Shown here in pieces: positions 6,696 to 8,660 of a stretch of 8,660 nt of DNA; position 1 is the first letter of the stretch, and every line of letters starts with the position of its first letter. The notes below the pieces were generated by a model that saw only the letters and a program-made list of their open reading frames with translations, had not been told where the DNA came from and searched no databases. The position numbers were made by a program, and so were the translations under genes. The stretch comes from Elusimicrobiota bacterium (GTDB taxonomy: Bacteria; CAYTYR01; UBA6262). The stretch spans positions 1,308 through 9,967 of the forward strand of contig PMCA01000010.1 in the NCBI GenBank assembly GCA_003153935.1. Reading direction: 5' to 3'.

Positions 6696-7036
6696 AGCTT
6701 AATACAAAACTATGGATAGGTGTCGCGGTATTAATAGTTTTGAGTCCTTTAGGGTTAATAATACCGGATCATTTTAGAGCCGGCAGTGCCTGGGGCGAGT
6801 GGGGCGCTGATGAAATGCAAAAATTGGTAGGATATATTCCCAGGGGACTGGAGAAACTCTCGGATCTCTGGAAATCCCCAATGCCGGATTATGCTTTTAA
6901 AGGGTGGGAAGAAAAAGGATTAGCGCATCTCAGCCTGGCTTATATAGTATCCGCTGTCATAGGGATACTATTGATCATAATTTTGATAATGATCATAGGA
7001 AAAATACTGGTAAGGAAAGATCAGGATGCCAAATAA
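6692..7036 (+). CDS. nikN: Small PDGLE-domain accessory subunit of the nickel/cobalt ECF transporter (NikN/CbiN-like)
   Basis: A 114-residue protein with two membrane helices (about 7-25 and 80-107) that flank an extracytoplasmic loop. The loop carries the features of the PDGLE family: SPLGLIIP at the end of helix 1, SAWGEWG (32-38), GYIPRGLEKLSDLW (47-60) and MPDYAFKGW (64-72). The name-giving box reads PRGLE (50-54), with Arg replacing Asp. These small subunits sit beside NikM and are required for metal loading or transport activity in related CbiMN systems. The start has a full AGGAGG (6679-6684) seven bases upstream and overlaps the nikM stop by four bases (ATGA). It overlaps nikQ by 11 bases. 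It can also be called CbiN-like; sequence alone does not separate nickel from cobalt for this subunit. Confidence 0.88.
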   Translation: MKLNTKLWIGVAVLIVLSPLGLIIPDHFRAGSAWGEWGADEMQKLVGYIPRGLEKLSDLWKSPMPDYAFKGWEEKGLAHLSLAYIVSAVIGILLIIILIMIIGKILVRKDQDAK

Positions 7037-7787
7037 TAATTTTATTGAGCGTTCGATCCTTGAGACCTTGTCTTTTTTCCGGGAATCGGTCTTTGCCGAT
7101 GAATACGCGGCCAGGGATGGCTTCCTACAGCGGCGGAACGCGCGCCAGAAAACGATCGCCTCTCTGCTGCTATTAACTGGGGTGCTTTTTGCCAGGAATC
7201 TTTACCTGCTCTCAGCCATATATATTTTTGTTTTGGGTTTGGCGGTCCTGTCCCGGATAAATTTGTGGTTTTTCCTGAAACGGACCTGGATTTTTATTCC
7301 CTTGTTCTCTTTATTTATCGCCCTGCCGGCGTTATTCAGCTTCTTCAGTCCGGGAGAACCGGTTCTTATTCTGCCAATAGGCCAGATAAAGCTGGTTATG
7401 ACCAAGCCGGGTCTAATGGCGGCAGGTTTTTTTGTTGCCCGGGTTGTAACTTCTGTATCTATCACCGTTTTATTAGCATTAACTACCCGGCATAATGAGT
7501 TACTGAAAGGACTGCGGGTCTTGCGTGTCCCACAGATGTTTGTCATGATCCTAGGCATGTGCTATAGATACATCTACCTGTTCGCCGAAGTAGTGGAAAA
7601 TACTTACTTAGCCATAAAAAGCAGGGTTGGAGGACATGTGCGCCAGCGCGCCGGACGAAAGATCGTGGCCTGGAGCATAGCCAGCTTGTGGCAAAGGTCT
7701 TACGCCCTCAATACACAAGTGTATAACGCAATGCTTTCCAGGGGATACAGGGGAGAACCAAAGGTCCTTGAAGAGGAGTCTAAATGA
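7026..7787 (+). CDS. nikQ: ECF transporter transmembrane coupling permease NikQ/CbiQ
   Basis: The T-component that couples the ATPase to the metal-binding subunit in the cytoplasmic membrane. Its 253 residues match the CbiQ length. The N-terminal cytoplasmic part has FADEYAARDGFLQRRNARQK (24-42), as in CbiQ proteins; hydrophobic helices follow (about 43-60, 64-80, 88-107, 130-150). The coupling region contains AIKSRVGGH and AMLSRGYRGE near residues 196-204 and 237-246, which correspond to the two arginine-containing coupling motifs that dock on the ATPase grooves. AAGGA lies about nine bases before the ATG; the gene starts inside nikN and ends overlapping nikO by four bases (ATGA), so coupled translation is likely. 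There is no sign of truncation. Confidence 0.93.
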   Translation: MPNNNFIERSILETLSFFRESVFADEYAARDGFLQRRNARQKTIASLLLLTGVLFARNLYLLSAIYIFVLGLAVLSRINLWFFLKRTWIFIPLFSLFIALPALFSFFSPGEPVLILPIGQIKLVMTKPGLMAAGFFVARVVTSVSITVLLALTTRHNELLKGLRVLRVPQMFVMILGMCYRYIYLFAEVVENTYLAIKSRVGGHVRQRAGRKIVAWSIASLWQRSYALNTQVYNAMLSRGYRGEPKVLEEESK

Positions 7788-8599
7788 GCGAGATTATTTT
7801 TGAACTGAAGGAAGTCTTTTATTCTTACTTATCCAGGTTTCCCGCTCTATGTGGCATAGACCTGCAGATCAGGAAAGGGGAAAAAATAGCGGTTATCGGT
7901 GCCAACGGCACCGGCAAATCCACCCTGCTGCAGCTGCTGGACGGTCTGATATTCCCCGATAAGGGAGTTATTAAGGCCTTTGGCGTTGAATTGAGCGAAA
8001 AAGCTTTCGAGGATGAGGCTTTTTCCCTGGATTTCCGCAAAAAAGTCGGCTTTGTGTTCCAAAATCCGGAAGTGCAGTTGTTCTGTCCCAGTGTAAAAGA
8101 AGATATCATCTTTGGTCCGTTGCAATTAGGGGTCAGTCCGGAACTGATCAAGACCCGGTTGGCAGCCATAGCCGCCGAACTGGATATTAGCGAACTATTG
8201 GAGCGTGCTCCGCACCACTTGAGTATCGGGGAAAAGAGAAAAGTAGCTATTGCTTCAGTATTGGCCATTGAACCGGAAGTTATAATCCTGGATGAACCTA
8301 CCGCGGGTTTGGACCCGTTAACCTCCAGGCATATCATCGATATAATATTGCGGGCCAATAAAGCCGGCAAAACCATAATAATTTCCACCCATGACCTGCA
8401 TATTGTGGAAGAAATTGCCGATAAAGTATATGTATTCAGTCATGAAAAAAAGATAGTAAAATGCGGCGCCCCAGCGGAGATCCTGGCGGACGTTCCATTG
8501 CTGCAGTCCAATAACCTTGTCCATATCCACGCCCACCAGCATAACAATATGATACATACCCATCAGCATGGGTCCTTAGGACATCATCCCGAGGATTGA
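7784..8599 (+). CDS. nikO: ECF transporter ATPase NikO/CbiO with a histidine-rich C-terminal tail
   Basis: The cytoplasmic ATPase that powers nickel/cobalt uptake. All ABC motifs are present: Walker A GANGTGKST (39-47), Q-loop FVFQNPEVQLF (Gln93), signature LSIGEKR (146-152, a family-typical variant of LSGGQ), Walker B VIILDEP with Glu171, D-loop GLDP, and switch His203 in ISTHD. The 271 residues end in an unusual tail: residues 247-271 contain nine histidines in HxHxHxH, HxHxH and HH patterns and no other known domain, which suggests metal binding for storage, delivery or feedback. AAGAGGAG lies five bases before the ATG. It is the last gene of the operon. One copy of the ATPase is present, so it presumably works as a homodimer. 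Metal specificity is inferred from the operon, not from this protein. Confidence 0.95.
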   Translation: MSEIIFELKEVFYSYLSRFPALCGIDLQIRKGEKIAVIGANGTGKSTLLQLLDGLIFPDKGVIKAFGVELSEKAFEDEAFSLDFRKKVGFVFQNPEVQLFCPSVKEDIIFGPLQLGVSPELIKTRLAAIAAELDISELLERAPHHLSIGEKRKVAIASVLAIEPEVIILDEPTAGLDPLTSRHIIDIILRANKAGKTIIISTHDLHIVEEIADKVYVFSHEKKIVKCGAPAEILADVPLLQSNNLVHIHAHQHNNMIHTHQHGSLGHHPED

Positions 8600-8650
8600 T
8601 CCCCGAGTACATTTTTGCTGCAAATTTACCTGTTTTTTAAATCCCAGTCA

Positions 8651-8659
8651 TGCTAAAAT
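8651..8659 (+). promoter_or_regulatory. Possible extended -10 element at the right edge
   Basis: TGcTAAAAT resembles the TGcTATTAT element of the promoter upstream of the outer-membrane protein. No good -35 is seen 16-18 bases upstream (TGTTTT at best). It may serve a gene beyond the window. The remaining bases after nikO hold no gene or clear hairpin terminator. Confidence 0.25.
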
Positions 8660-8660
8660 A

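Noticed and set aside
7825-8388. Minus-strand open frame of 187 codons opposite nikO
   Set aside because: It is antisense to a fully motif-supported ATPase, with low-complexity serine-rich composition and no start signals.

Overview
The window reads as ordinary bacterial chromosome from a diderm (Gram-negative-type) organism of moderate GC. The diderm inference rests on a signal-peptide-bearing predicted outer-membrane beta-barrel that ends in phenylalanine. Strong AGGAGG/AAAGGGG-type ribosome binding sites and a sigma-70-like promoter with an extended -10 (TGcTATTAT) are present. Gene content (a nickel/cobalt uptake ECF transporter and a fatty/organic-acid CoA ligase with a cupin-type regulator) would suit an anaerobic or syntrophic lifestyle, but no marker gene fixes the phylum. 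There are nine genes. The first is cut by the left edge; the rest look intact, with no frameshift, IS element, CRISPR, tRNA or rRNA seen.

Layout. (1) About 1-1996, plus strand: two paralogous ABC-2 permeases overlapping by one base (TAATG), the tail of an exporter operon of YbhF-YbhS-YbhR type. Its ATPase and periplasmic adaptor would lie to the left, outside the window. (2) 2007-4845, minus strand: a three-gene unit read right to left, XRE-cupin regulator, then AMP-forming acyl-CoA synthetase, then DedA/VTT-domain membrane protein, with gaps of only 12-13 bases. It converges on the permease operon with just 10 bases between stop codons and no clear terminator. (3) 4846-5001: a divergent, very AT-rich promoter region serving the regulator (minus) and the outer-membrane protein (plus). 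(4) 5002-5916: the outer-membrane beta-barrel gene, followed by a good intrinsic terminator at 5948-5979. (5) 6009-8599: a complete four-gene ECF metal transporter, nikM-nikN-nikQ-nikO, with every junction overlapping (4, 11 and 4 bases), so translation is probably coupled. The last 61 bases hold no gene, only a possible extended -10 element at the extreme edge.

How the genes work together. The nik operon encodes the S-component (NikM, with the nickel-ligand residues His2 and His67), a small PDGLE-type accessory subunit, the EcfT-like coupling permease and the ATPase, which has a histidine-rich tail likely to bind metal. The cupin regulator probably senses a small ligand and controls its adjacent CoA ligase. 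The two permeases form the membrane channel of a drug/lipid-type exporter. I see no convincing undescribed system. The points most worth checking are the His-rich ATPase tail, the absence of a visible promoter between the terminator and nikM, the regulator-ligase-DedA cluster, and the variant PRGLE box in the PDGLE subunit.
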